Assembly (NCBI GenBank): GCA_025677815.1
Contig: JAIXMP010000008.1
Coordinates: 248,001 to 312,000 of the forward strand
Direction of reading: 5' to 3'
DNA from: Phascolomyces articulosus
Lineage: Eukaryota > Mucoromycota > Mucoromycetes > Mucorales > Lichtheimiaceae
Length of the DNA: 64,000 nt
Shown here piece by piece: positions 1 through 10,799 of this stretch. The notes under the pieces are model-generated. The model was not told where the DNA came from. It made no database searches and saw only the letters and a list, made by a program, of their open reading frames with translations. The position numbers were made by a program, and so were the translations under genes. Position 1 is the stretch's first letter. Every line of letters begins with the position of its first letter.

Positions 1-552
1 TATTATTATTGTCTATAAAACCATTGTTTTTTTTAAAAAAAAATTACCTTGCTTCGACACATGAAGCATCTACCTGTATTCTTTTGAACAGGTTTACTCG
101 GAGGTTGTTCTTTATTTTCTTCTTCTTGTTGACTTGATTCGGCTTTAGCTGTAGTAGTAGGTTCTTGTTCTTCTTCTGCAGTAGTAGTAGTGGCAGTAGT
201 AGTAATAGTATTGGATGGTGTATTGGATGGTGTAGGAGGTGTCTTTAATTCTTTTTGCTCTTCTAACATTGGAGCTGTTGTTGTAGTTGTCAATGGAGGT
301 TCTTCACGTACTTCTAAATAGAAAAAATATATATGCATATATATGTGTATAAGGGTTGTGAGTACATATAAACAAGTTATGATATATATATATATCATTT
401 CTATAAAAGTATTTATTACCTTGTTTTTTATTCTGTTGTTCCGAATGCTCTCGGAAGCATTTCGAACACATGTTATTATAGATTTTATTTCCATAAAATC
501 CACATCCAGCACTGCATGGCAAAGGAACGTCGGGTGCTTTATTATCTTCCAT
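1..552 (-). CDS. A20/AN1-type zinc-finger protein (partial, runs off the left edge)
   Basis: Stress-associated A20/AN1 zinc-finger protein of the ZFAND5/6 kind; such proteins bind ubiquitin through the A20 finger. Exon 1 (552-420) starts MEDNKAPDVPLPCSAGCGFYG and holds a full A20 finger, with cysteines in CSAGCGF and MCSKCF. Exon 2 (313-48) encodes a Thr/Glu/Pro-rich linker and then the first cysteines of an AN1 finger (GRCFMCRSK) before a donor at 47-46. The rest of the AN1 finger must lie left of base 1. The two exons join in phase (133 + 266 nt). The intron at 419-314 has GT..AG ends. Family assignment is firm from the A20 finger plus the AN1 start; the exact cellular role is not readable. 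Confidence 0.88.
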
Positions 553-697
553 GTTTATTTATTTTAGATAAGGGTTTTTTATTTTTCCTTTATTGAAGAA
601 AGTGAAAAAAGTATAAAAGAGAAATTGGGATAAAGAAGTTTTGTAAGAAAAAAAAAGGGAGTAAAAAAAAAAAAAGAGGCCAAGAAAAAAAAAAGTG

Positions 698-733
<36 letters not shown>

Positions 734-1846
734 TTTACAAAAAAAAAATAAAAAATAGCAACACACCGACAATAATAATATTAATTATTATAATGATCAA
801 ACAGCAAGTCCATTACGCAATGTTCACTTCGTACTCAGCTTTCCATGTATTTTGTTATATTATTATCATTTTTTCACTTTTTGGGAGAATAAAATTAATC
901 ACACCAAAAGTTTGAGATCTATTCTTATAAAAGGATGCTGATTTGACCAAAAAGGGTGTGACGTATTTGAAAAAAAAACAACTTATCGACTCATCGTTCA
1001 CCCGAACCAATCGAATGACATTTTCTCGCAGTCAATTTTATGATACTATTGCAAAACCAATGGACCAATGAAATAAAAACATAAAGGGATCGGGGCTTAT
1101 TATGAAAGTGAGGCACTGTGAATCACAGCAATTAGGAAAAAAAAATTGAGAGAGAAACGATGATCAAAAATCAACCCATCATATATAATGACCAAAATGA
1201 TGGACAACACACTGAGTTGGTTAGAATGAGTCACCTTTGGCTCATGAGAGATTTTTTTTTTCTTCTTTTCTTTCTCCCCTTCTTCACCCGTTTCTTTTCG
1301 TCCTATTAAACGACTTTTTGAAACCTTCTTTTTTTCTTTCATTCTAATCAAATCTTATAAACCCTTCTTCTTTCTTCCTTTCTTCTTCTCATTTTTTTTT
1401 ATTCTTTTATAAACCCATCATAAACGATTAATTAACTATTTTATCAAAAATCCTTTTTCTCTTTATTTTTATATAAAAAACCTCTTTTTTTTCTTTTCTA
1501 TCTATCTTTAATTTTTTCATCATGTCTGTTATCATCGTCGTTGGTCGTCGCTTTTAAAAAAAAAGAAGAAAATCTACAACATAACCTTTTTTTTTCCCAC
1601 TCTTAAAACCATCTTATCGAAAAAAAAATAGCTTCTTTTTTTTTATTGAACAACCAGTTTATATATAACAAAAAAAAAGCAGCTTTACTATATATACTTC
1701 TTTATCCTTAAAAAACAATCCCCAACTCCCCTTTTTTTTTACACCACCTTTTGTTACTTAACCCAAAAAGAGGCGTAGCGCCGATAAATCCAAACGAATA
1801 TAAAAAGCAAAAAAAAAACTACGCCAAGCAAAAAATTATAAAAACA
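553..1846. other. Divergent intergenic region with a (GT)n tract
   Basis: Shared upstream region of the A20/AN1 gene (-) and the cyclin gene (+). It contains poly-A/T runs, a perfect (GT)n microsatellite at 702-732, and long pyrimidine-rich stretches at 1255-1750 just before the cyclin start, which look like a long 5' leader or promoter. The ORFs here are low-complexity and unconvincing. Confidence 0.6.
702..732. repeat. (GT)n dinucleotide microsatellite
   Basis: About 15 uninterrupted GT units in the A20/AN1 to cyclin spacer; a likely length-polymorphic marker. Confidence 0.9.
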
Positions 1847-3035
1847 ATGAACACTACTGAATTCAACGTTGCGCAGCCAACAGTCACACCAATCAATATG
1901 AATAATATTGATACAACCACAGCTTTACTTGCTGCTGCGCATTCTATTGGTACACATCAACAACAACTACCATTCCTTGAAAACGATCTCCATAAATACT
2001 CTACCTCTACCTCTTCTTCTTCTTCTTCCTCCTCCTCTTCTACTTCTTTACTTTCCCTTTTATTGAATTCGACAATGCCTCACTTGACTTCGACTCTTTC
2101 ATCTAAACAACCTACTTCGACAACAACACAACTTCCTCAACAACAACATGATATCATTACCAAACAAAAACAATATCAAGAAAAGCAAAGGGCTTATGTG
2201 AATGCTTTAGTCGGTAAGTTACACGCATATTTTTTTTTGTGTGGGAAATAAAATAATAAATTTCATTCCACTAATAATAATAATAATAAATATATATATA
2301 GATGTTACTGTTCAAGCCATTGCTTCCATCTGGCCCAATGCTACCAGTACTCCTTCCAGTAATCAACGTCCCATTGCGAATCTCAATACCTTTTTACACC
2401 ATATTTTGAAACATTCACGTACAACCCATTCCACTTTACAATTAGCGATTTTTTACTTGTTTCGAATTCGTCCTCGTGTATTGGAACGACGAAACGATGA
2501 TGTTTATATCAGTTGTGGACGACGTATGTTTTTAGCTGCCTTGATCTGTGCTCATAAATTCTTACAAGACAAGACATATAAGAATTCCGCATGGAGTAAA
2601 GTCAGTGGTCTTGGTGTCAATGAAGTCAATCATGCTGAACGGGTCATGTTACAATTATTAGATTGGTCTTTGTATGTAAAGAAAGATACTTATGATCAAT
2701 GGATTTTTATGTTACAAAACCATCTTAAATTCCGTGTCCCTTCTTCATCGACAACTACTATTACATCAACAACAAATGAACATCCATTGGAACATATTAT
2801 GGAATGGCATAAACCCAAGATACCCTTTACACAACAACAACAACAACAACAACAATCAACAACAACTACCAATATTCATCTCGGTATGCCTACACCTGTG
2901 GAAGAAGTTGCAAGTATTAAACATGCATTACCTTGTAAAGTTTCCTTGTTATCTTCACCTCCAGAGCGTAAGAGAAAAGCAATGGATTGTCTTTCTCAAA
3001 TGACAACAGCACCCACCAAAAGAAGACTTGCGTAG
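1847..3035 (+). CDS. Pcl1/Pho80-type cyclin
   Basis: Cyclin that would partner a Pho85/Cdk5-like kinase. Two exons, 1847-2213 and 2302-3035, give 366 aa. The start is the ATG at 1847 (context AAACAATGA); the frame stays open upstream but has no other ATG. Residues about 120-240 form a cyclin box of the Pcl1/Pcl2 subtype: a helix around VQAIASIWP, then LAIFYLFRIRPRVL, the CGRRMFLAALICAHKFLQD segment, WSKVSGLG and LNxxE-like VNHAERVMLQLLDW. The N-terminus (poly-Ser, Gln/Thr-rich) and C-terminus (poly-Gln, PPERKRKAM basic patch) are disordered. The basic patch near the C-terminus may be a nuclear signal (inference). Which Pcl branch it belongs to cannot be decided by eye. Confidence 0.88.
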
Positions 3036-6000
3036 TTATTATTATTGCTAGGTTGAAACTTTTTATTGTTTTTTTTTGAACTTTATTATTCTTTTTTTTT
3101 TATTTATTTATTATGTTTTTTTTTACTATATATTTAAATTAAAAAAAAAGAAGAATAATAATACATTTTATATATATCATTTTTTATTATTATTATTACT
3201 ATTATCATTCCTCTTCACACAACTCACAACACACACACACATTATCATCATCTTTCATCGAAATTTTTACTATATTCATTTTGTACAAAATAACGCACAC
3301 ACACACACACACCTTTATTAATCTCTCTCTCTGTGTCTATTGAAGGCTTTTTATTCGAAACAACAACAACAAACCAAACCACCCCACTTTTTTTTTCATT
3401 GTCCATATTTTTTTGAATTGGGAAAAAAAAAGAAAGGCTTTTTTTTTCTTTATTGTATTTGTAGCGGATTTTTTCTCTTTTTTATTATTATTTTTCATAT
3501 TATTAAATAAACCTATATTATTTTTTTTCATACTATTTAATTTTATGAGTCATCCAATTTTTAATGGAATGGCGAAATTATTTATACATTTTTTTTTTGC
3601 TGAATAAGCCCTGAGTCATCTATCTCCTCATAATTTATCTATATCTACTAAATAATAATAAACGACAAACAACCACCCCCCTCTCTTTCATAATGACTTT
3701 AAGTGAATATGAGTTGTATATAAGAGAGAATGATATACGTAATTGAAAATTATAAGCAAAAAAAAAACTGCGGTACTTTTTGTTTACAGAAGCGAATAGA
3801 AACAAATTAAAGTTGGGTAAAACGTCAGCAGACTTTTTTTCCCTTTTCAAAAATCTCATGCGCCATGCAAAAAGTTATGGATTTCGTTTTTTTCCAAATA
3901 AAGCCACTTGAACGAATTATTATTATTATTAAGCCGCCGACCTTTATTTTTTTTTTTTTACTTTGAAGGACGATCCTTTTAATATATAATACGCCAAGCA
4001 AAATATTAATAAAATGCTTCAAGAAAATTCTATATTTATAATCAATAAGTCTACTTTATTATCGATAAAGAGATGATATTACAAATTGATCAATCATCAA
4101 AATAAAAATAAAAAATAAAAAAAACGGCGCATGTAGGTAGTACTTGTGATATTATTCTACAGGTAAACTCATATTCTTCATGTGGACCCCCAGCATATGT
4201 CCCACTTTTCAATGACTGGGTAACCAAGTCATTATGCAATATGCATGATGAGTAAAAACTAAATACGTTTCAGGTGCTTAGCTTAGGTTACTATGATGGG
4301 GTCACGTAAATAATAATACAGTGTATATTTCATTTCTCTAATTATTTATGATCTATACTACACAATAATGATAGAATTAGATATATCCTTTGGGGATCGA
4401 AATGTAACCATGTCAGATTACCGAGTTTTGGGTATTTATTTGACAAGACAAAAAAAAAAGCCCATCCTTAACATCGTTGAGCTGTTATCTTCTTTAAGAT
4501 AACAAATCTTGTTGAGGGTTTGTTGGTTAGAAACATATATATATGTTCTCATGGTTATACCAAGAAACAAACGTAGTTATATTAGTTTCATATCTGTCTT
4601 AAAAATAAAGACAATAGATTTTGGTCAATAAAAACAAAATGGACTACGGTTTACAGAGAATAATAGTTTGTCATTTTCAAAAAAAAAAAACCCTGCGCCA
4701 CAATTCATACGCTGTTTCACACGTGGCGAAGCAAGGAGTGTGCGTCTCTTTCTATTCTTTGGAAAGGGAGAAAATTATTTATCCGAGATTCAATTTTTCG
4801 ATAATGCACTTGCCAAGAGAATAATACTTGTTGACATAAAAAAAAAAGAAAGTTCTTGTCAAAATAAAACTACGTCTTGGCCTCTATGTCAATTGACCCC
4901 AAAGTGTTGATGAGATATGACTCATTCCCAAAAAAAAAATAGTAATTGGAGGGGGGGAGGAGGGGTTATATACAATGGTAAATACAAGTAGCTCCAAAAT
5001 ATATCAATGGATAGAAAAAGAAAAACATGGATGACGTATACATAATATTCAAGAAAGTGCTGGATTATTTAAAGAAAAGTATATAACACGTTATTAGGAG
5101 TATATATTATAAAGCTTCATCATTGGATATCTATAAAAAATAAACACGATATCACTTCTTGAACAAAAGTCATTTTTGTATATACCATATCTACCTAGAG
5201 ATAAACCATCTTTAATCCAATATGAACTCGTGCTTGCACGTTCTTTTATAAATAACTTTTTATTATATATTAATACGACGGTAAAAGGAATTCATTATGG
5301 AGAGTGATACTATTAGAAGGACACGCGTCATCCTCCAACGAATATATATATATATTCTTGGAGAATGAGTAGTAGTAGTAAGAGACGAGACGGTGGACGG
5401 ATCAAATTTTGCCGTTGGAATGTTGTCAATTATTATTATTACAGCGGCGCTATTATTAGAGAAAAGGATTTCCATCCTCATGGGATATATATATCCAATT
5501 TATCATCCTTTATTATATCATGATAAATCAGAGAAACCTGTCGCAGTCGACTCTTTTATTATATTAGAATTGATAATGATGTACTTGATGATAAAAAAAA
5601 AATCCTATCCCTTTGTCGTCACGACTTATTAAAATAGCGCGTTTAAGACATGCATGATTGATTATATAATACTTTATATATATATATATATATTATCTCT
5701 TTGATAACTAGTAACATCTTTTTTTTTAGTAAGGGATTTGAGTTGTCTCAATATCAAAAAAAAAAAAGAAAGAATAATTCTTAACGCGTAGAAAACTATC
5801 TTTTATCTCTATATAAAATAAAGTCAATGGATTCAATTCATTTGTTAATAATATATAAAAAAACACTTATAATCGATCACTATGGTAAAAAAAGATGGTC
5901 CTTTTTTTTTTAATAAAGACTTTCTTCACCTACCCTTTTTGCCAAGCATCGATTTTCAGTCTCAGATAAAATTTCATTGGTGGGATTTTTTTAGGGACTT

Positions 6001-6266
6001 TTTTTTTATAATGGAATTGAATTTTCCACAATAAGAAGTCAGTCTTTTTTAGTGTGCACACATACACACACTCTCTCTCTTACATATACAGACACACACG
6101 CCCGTTCAAATAAAACTTGTTCTTTTCCTTGTTCTTTTCTTTTTTCTCTCTCTCTCTCTCTCCCTTTTTATACAATCCTTTTTTATTCATTTTGAAACAA
6201 CAAATATTTAGCAACAAACAATACAACCCATTTTTTTTACTCTAGTTTATTCATAAAATATATATC
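3036..6266. other. Long gene-poor spacer
   Basis: 3.2 kb between the cyclin and ORM genes with no convincing gene. It holds poly-A/T, CA and CT microsatellites (3223-3310, 6060-6165), a perfect 9-bp inverted repeat at 4483-4504, a 13-base string shared with the cyclin leader at 3991-4003, and a pyrimidine-rich run before the ORM start. Short ORFs near 3.0-3.6 kb and 4.6-4.9 kb are low complexity or lack conserved features. Confidence 0.6.
4483..4504. other. Perfect inverted repeat (9-bp stem, 4-nt loop)
   Basis: GTTATCTT at 4484-4491 and AAGATAAC at 4496-4503 pair perfectly around CTTT; the flanking T4483/A4504 extends the stem to 9 bp. It lies in the cyclin-ORM spacer, more than 1 kb from either gene. 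No run of T follows directly, so it is not an obvious terminator. Confidence 0.6.
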
Positions 6267-7186
6267 ATGTCCAGTATTCGAGAACAAAAAGCACATCAAA
6301 CCCTTGATCAAAGTTCTATGCCTAATTTTAATTCATCATGGGTTAATTATAAAGGTATATATAACCTCGTTTTTATTTTTTGGAAAAGAATGAAGAAACT
6401 CATAAAAAAAGTATTTTATCATTAGGTGCATGGTTTACTACATTGTTTATCATTGTATTATTAAAGACATTATTCTCGGTCATTCCTTTTATCAGCTCAG
6501 AAGCAAGTTGGACATTAACCAATCTGACATTTAATGTTGTAAGTTTTTTTTTTTTTTTTTCTTTTTGAAAGGAAGGAAGGGGACTAAAAAAAGGGGGGGA
6601 GGAAGGGAAAGGAAGGGAAACGAGGAGATAGATAGATTATAGAATGTGTTGCTATGAATAGAAAAAAAACGTGGCATGAAAAAAATGAAAATAGTAAAAA
6701 AATATATTTATATAACTGACGACTTTTTTTTAATACTAATAATAAAAAGGGTCAATATATCATGTTCCATTGGGTTCAAGGGATTCCATTTGAAAATCAT
6801 CAAGGTGCTTATGATGGATTAACACTTTGGGAACAAATCGATGGTGGAGTACAATTTACAGCAACTCGCAAGTTCTTTACGGCTGTGCCGATCGCCTTGT
6901 AAGTTTTTGCCACGTATTTTAATTTTTTTTTTTAGATTGTTATTATTAATTGATATATTAACCCTATTATTATTATCATCATCATCTTCTTCTTCCCTCC
7001 CCTCTCTCTCTTTTACTTTGTTCTAATGATGATAGGTTTTTGTTGAGTACTCATTATACACATTACAACCTTGTCTTGTTGGTAATCAACTTTGCTCCTT
7101 TATTGTGGGTCTTGGTGGCTAAATTACCTGTGATGCACAGAGTACGAGTGTTTGGCATTAACAAGATCGATCATGTTGTGGATTAA
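6267..7186 (+). CDS. ORM1: ORM/ORMDL family protein, regulator of serine palmitoyltransferase
   Basis: ER membrane protein that binds and restrains serine palmitoyltransferase, the first enzyme of sphingolipid synthesis. Four exons (6267-6354, 6426-6538, 6750-6898, 7036-7186) join in phase to 166 aa. Diagnostic ORMDL segments in order: NFNSSWVNYKGAW near residue 20, TLTNLTFNVGQYIMFHWVQG, GAYDGLTLWEQID, the QFTATRKFFTAVPI block, and LSTHYTHY with a last hydrophobic pair of helices. The N-terminal Ser-containing stretch (MSSIREQKAHQTLDQSS) is where yeast Orm proteins are phosphorylated; whether that holds here is inference. ORM1 and ORM2 are not separable by eye. An internal ORF on the same strand is intron read-through. 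Confidence 0.95.
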
Positions 7187-8148
7187 TCAATGGATGAAAC
7201 AAAAAAAAGGGTTTTTTATTATTATATACATATAATGGGAATGAAGAAGAAGAACTAAAGTGAATGAGGGAAAAGTGTTTGATCTCCCAAAAGGATATCC
7301 TCTTCTCAATCTCTTTTGTATGTTTTTCATTTCTTGATCTCTTTCCAATCTATTATTACTATTATTCTTATTACTACTACTTTTTTATACATATATCGAT
7401 CCATCCCATCCACATATTTTCTTTTTATAACCTTACCCTTTCTTTCTTCCATTCACACACACACATAACACATAACACATATTTGATATACAACAACACA
7501 CTATTATACACAACAACTTTTTTTTTCTTCATCATATTACAACAATAACAACTCAATTAGCAACACACCGATTCAACACAAAGTAACACGAAATCACAGA
7601 TCAAAAAAAAAACCAACTTAAAAAAATTCCAACATATTTCATCCAAATCAAGCAATTCACCACCCTTTTTTCACGCACACGTTATCGCCTTTTTTTTTAC
7701 TATAACTAAAAGGCGCTGGTAAAAAAATAACATATATCTCTTTTCTTTCAACCTCTTTTTTTTTTATCTTTTTTTTGGGAGACACTTTTTTATCACAAAC
7801 ACATTTCAATCTATCAAACGACTGACAACTCTACTTTTTTTTTTATCCCCTCCCACCTTTCAATGCAACCTTCACACTTCTTTTTTTTTTAGTCAAACGT
7901 TTTTTTTCTTTTCTTTCTTTCTTATGTGTAAATAAATTTTTGTAATATCCTATCCCACACAACAAAACGTTTTTTTTTTTTTGGGTCTATCATTCGTAAA
8001 AATGTTTATAGGTGTTGTTTGCTGAGTTGTTCTCCTCCCCCGTTCATAGCAAGGCACATTCGCTCAAAAAATGTTGTCTGTAAAAAAAAAAAAAAGATGG
8101 ACCGAAAAAAAAAAAATTATTTTTTTTAAACTTAACACACAAAACAAA
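7187..8148. other. ORM-DPH5 spacer
   Basis: Pyrimidine-rich spacer (many TTT/CTT and CAC runs at 7360-7900) between two genes on the same strand, probably the ORM 3' end and the DPH5 promoter/leader. No gene seen. Confidence 0.6.
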
Positions 8149-9322
8149 ATGTTGTACATTATTGGATTGGGATTATCCGATGAGACAGATATTACTGTCA
8201 AAGGATTAAAAGCAGTTCAAGCCAGTGAACGTATTTATCTTGAAGCATATACTTCTATTTTAACTGTTGGCAAAGAAAAACTTGTAACGTATTATTCATT
8301 CATAAAAAGACGCGTGCCCATTTCAAAAATAAAGATCGAAAAAAAAAACTAATTCATAATGGTATAAAAATTATTTATAGGAAGAATTTTATGGAAAAGA
8401 AATCATTGTGGCTGATCGAGAAATGGTCGAATCAGAAAGTGATGCTATTCTTGCCAATGCTGATACAGTCGATGTTAGTTTTTTAGTGGTGGGTGATCCT
8501 TATGGGTAAGTGTGTTGGACTATATATCCCCCCCCAAAACCAATTACATCAACGCAACAAACAATAATAATAATAATAATAATATATGTAGAGCAACCAC
8601 ACATACAGACCTTGTCATTCGTGCACGTGAATTAAACATACCTGTTCAGGTGGTTCATAATGCATCGATCATGAATGCAGCTGGTGCTTGTGGTTTACAA
8701 TTGTATAATTTTGGTCAAACGATTTCTATCGTCTTCTTTACCGAGACTTGGCGACCTGATAGTTTTTATGATCGTATCAAAGAAAATAAACAATTTGGAT
8801 TACATACTTTATGTCTCCTCGGTAATATATAAATATATACATCTATCTCTTGATGAATGAATTTGAATGTACTCATCTTGAAATCATTCTTATTTTAGAT
8901 ATCAAGGTCAAAGAACAAAGTATCGAGAATTTGGCAAGGTAAAACAGCACAAAAAAGAAAGATCAAAATAATTAAACTCACGATGAATATATAATAAATA
9001 TAGGGGACGTAAGATTTATGAACCACCACGATATATGACCATCAATCAAGCAGCTGAACAATTATTAGAAATTGAAGAAAATCGACAAGAAGGATTATGT
9101 ACACCCGAAACATTAGCTATAGGATGTGCACGGATAGGTACTTCGACACAACAGATTGTAGCTGGATCATTACAAGAATTAGTGGATGTGGATTTTGGTG
9201 GACCTTTACATTCACTCGTGCTTGTGGGTTCTAAAATGCATCACATGGAAGCTGACTTTATTCGTGAATATGCTGTTGATAAGTCAACTTTTGATCAGCT
9301 TGTTTCCAAAACCTCTGCATAA
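8149..9322 (+). CDS. DPH5: Diphthine synthase (diphthamide methyltransferase)
   Basis: S-adenosylmethionine-dependent methyltransferase that methylates the modified histidine of elongation factor 2 in diphthamide synthesis. Five exons (8149-8283, 8381-8505, 8592-8821, 8899-8938, 9004-9322) give 282 aa, the usual family length. It starts at the cofactor-binding strand [20 protein letters not shown]. Other hallmarks are [50 protein letters not shown] and the C-terminal [17 protein letters not shown]. An upstream in-frame-looking ATG at 8071 lies in a poly-A leader and is not continuous with the conserved start. Expected in the cytosol. Confidence 0.96.
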
Positions 9323-9504
9323 ATAAATTATTCGTTATGAATGATGATGATGAAACCAAATGACCCTCGCATAATTTTTTTTTTTATTTTTTTAATTCGT
9401 TTCACTATTTTTCTGGTTTTTTTTTCACTCTTTTTTTTTTTTCTTTTCTTTTCTTTTCTTTTCCTTTTCTTTCTTAAAAAAAACAATATTTTTTTTAAAA
9501 AAAA

Positions 9505-9817
9505 ATGGCATCCAGTTCCAAAGACGTTGAAGAAAAAGTGAATGATAGTATTCATAAAGCATCTCATGCTGCTCAGGATGAAGTATCCAAGTTACGTGCT
9601 GAACTTGATGATTTACGAGCAAGAGCCAAACCTAAAGTAGAAGAAGCAGAAACTTTTTTGACTTCACCTAGTGCTATTGGATTCTACAAAGGTTAGTTTG
9701 ATCTACATAAGAATAATATAGAAAGAGTTATTAATGAATAAGAATATGATAGGCTTTATTGTTGGTGTCGTCGTTGTATTGGGATACGCTAAAGTGAAGG
9801 GAGGATTACGTATGTAA
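9505..9817 (+). CDS. Small coiled-coil protein with C-terminal membrane segment
   Basis: Two exons (9505-9691, 9753-9817) give 83 aa. The start ATG follows a poly-A leader (AAAAAAATGGC). Residues 1-55 are charged and helical with heptad-like spacing (KLRAELDDLRARAKPKVEE); residues about 58-75 (FYKGFIVGVVVVLGYAKVKG) form a short glycine-flanked membrane helix next to the C-terminus, so it is probably tail-anchored or single-pass. The family was not recognised; a mitochondrial or ER membrane location is inference from the fold. A broken copy of the same gene lies at about 14938-15193, which shows that this reading frame is old and has been kept here. It begins 182 bp after the DPH5 stop. Confidence 0.72.
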
Positions 9818-10165
9818 AAAAAAAAAATAAGGAAAAAGGATACATACTTCTTTTCATTAAATCATACACTTAAATTGTATTACGGAATATGTATAAATAT
9901 TTATTATAAACATTTTTTATTTAAAGGATCTATTACAATCACACAATAAAGAGAATTTCACATTGTTATTTTATTATCTTGATTAGCCCCTGTATATGTG
10001 TGTGTGCTCCATCCAAGGAATAATAATTTATAGCATGTCTATATGCATCAATGTTATGATTGGTGTGTGTCTACCTATGTGAAAAGAAATGATTTTTTAT
10101 TATATTCTCTCGTTTCTTCTTCACAAACACATACACCATACCCTCTCTCTCTCTTTTTTTTGACC

Positions 10166-10790
10166 CTCAAAAACACCATATTGAGGCATTTCGATTTTGG
10201 AAGCTTATTTTGAAGTCCAACTAACTAAACATATTATCAAACTTGACGATGTATTGTATATAAAAGATACATACAGATCAACTTTTGCAAGAAGTTCATC
10301 CATTTTCTTTTTCCAAAAGAAACAATTATCATGATGTCCCATGGATATTTTTTCGGGAAAAAAAAATTGCGTGCGTGTATGTGTGTGTGTATCCTTCAGC
10401 CATACGTGATCTGATCTGTCAGAATAATTTCTATCACCATATAATGTACTAACCAATAGTACTTTCACAACTTGTTATTTATATCATGAGTGAATGTATC
10501 AAAAACAATGATAATTACTATCATCACAACCAATGGAACCAAAAAAATCACAACATTTCTATCATAAGATGTGAGAAAAAAAATTATAAAAGCACGAAGC
10601 TCAGGATCTTATAGAATTTATATTATCTGTACAAAGGGACGAAATAGATGATGAATATCAGAAGAAATTATTAAATGATATATTATTCTTAGTACCATGT
10701 TTGATGTTATAAATATTGGTTGATCGTAAGATTGGCTAAAGTTGCCATAAGAAAACTAGTGATTGATGTGCTGGATAGTCTCATGAGAAT
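10166..10790 (+). pseudogene. Decayed copy of the SAPS gene (5' half recognisable)
   Basis: The sequence from about 10166 aligns by eye to the start of the intact SAPS gene at 15577. It has CTCAAAAACACCATATTGAGG where the intact gene has its start, with the ATG changed to ATA (10178-10180). It then continues through the TTTTGGAAG, CAACTTGCTAAAC-like, GATCAACTTTTRCAAGAAGT and CATACGTGATCTGATCTGTCA segments and the exon 2 start (GTACTTTCACAACTTGTTAT...GTGAATGTATCA). Exon 3/4-like sequence recurs at 10713-10780 (TATTGGTTGATCG; TTGCC...TGATGTG). Stops, indels and a missing middle break every frame. Only this copy is broken; the one at 15587 is intact. Homology is directly visible; the mechanism is inference. 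Confidence 0.8.
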
Positions 10791-10799
10791 GATAGGTAC

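Noticed and set aside
4621..4910. Two overlapping ORFs in the cyclin-ORM spacer
   Set aside because: Lysine runs, no splice partners, no recognisable domain and overlap with each other in different frames.
9328..9622. Minus-strand lysine-rich ORFs after DPH5
   Set aside because: They come from a T-rich spacer and overlap the real small membrane gene on the plus strand.
10205..10468. Minus-strand ORF over the decayed SAPS copy
   Set aside because: The plus strand is visibly homologous to the intact SAPS gene; the minus ORF is a shadow with a (CA)n-derived threonine/histidine run.
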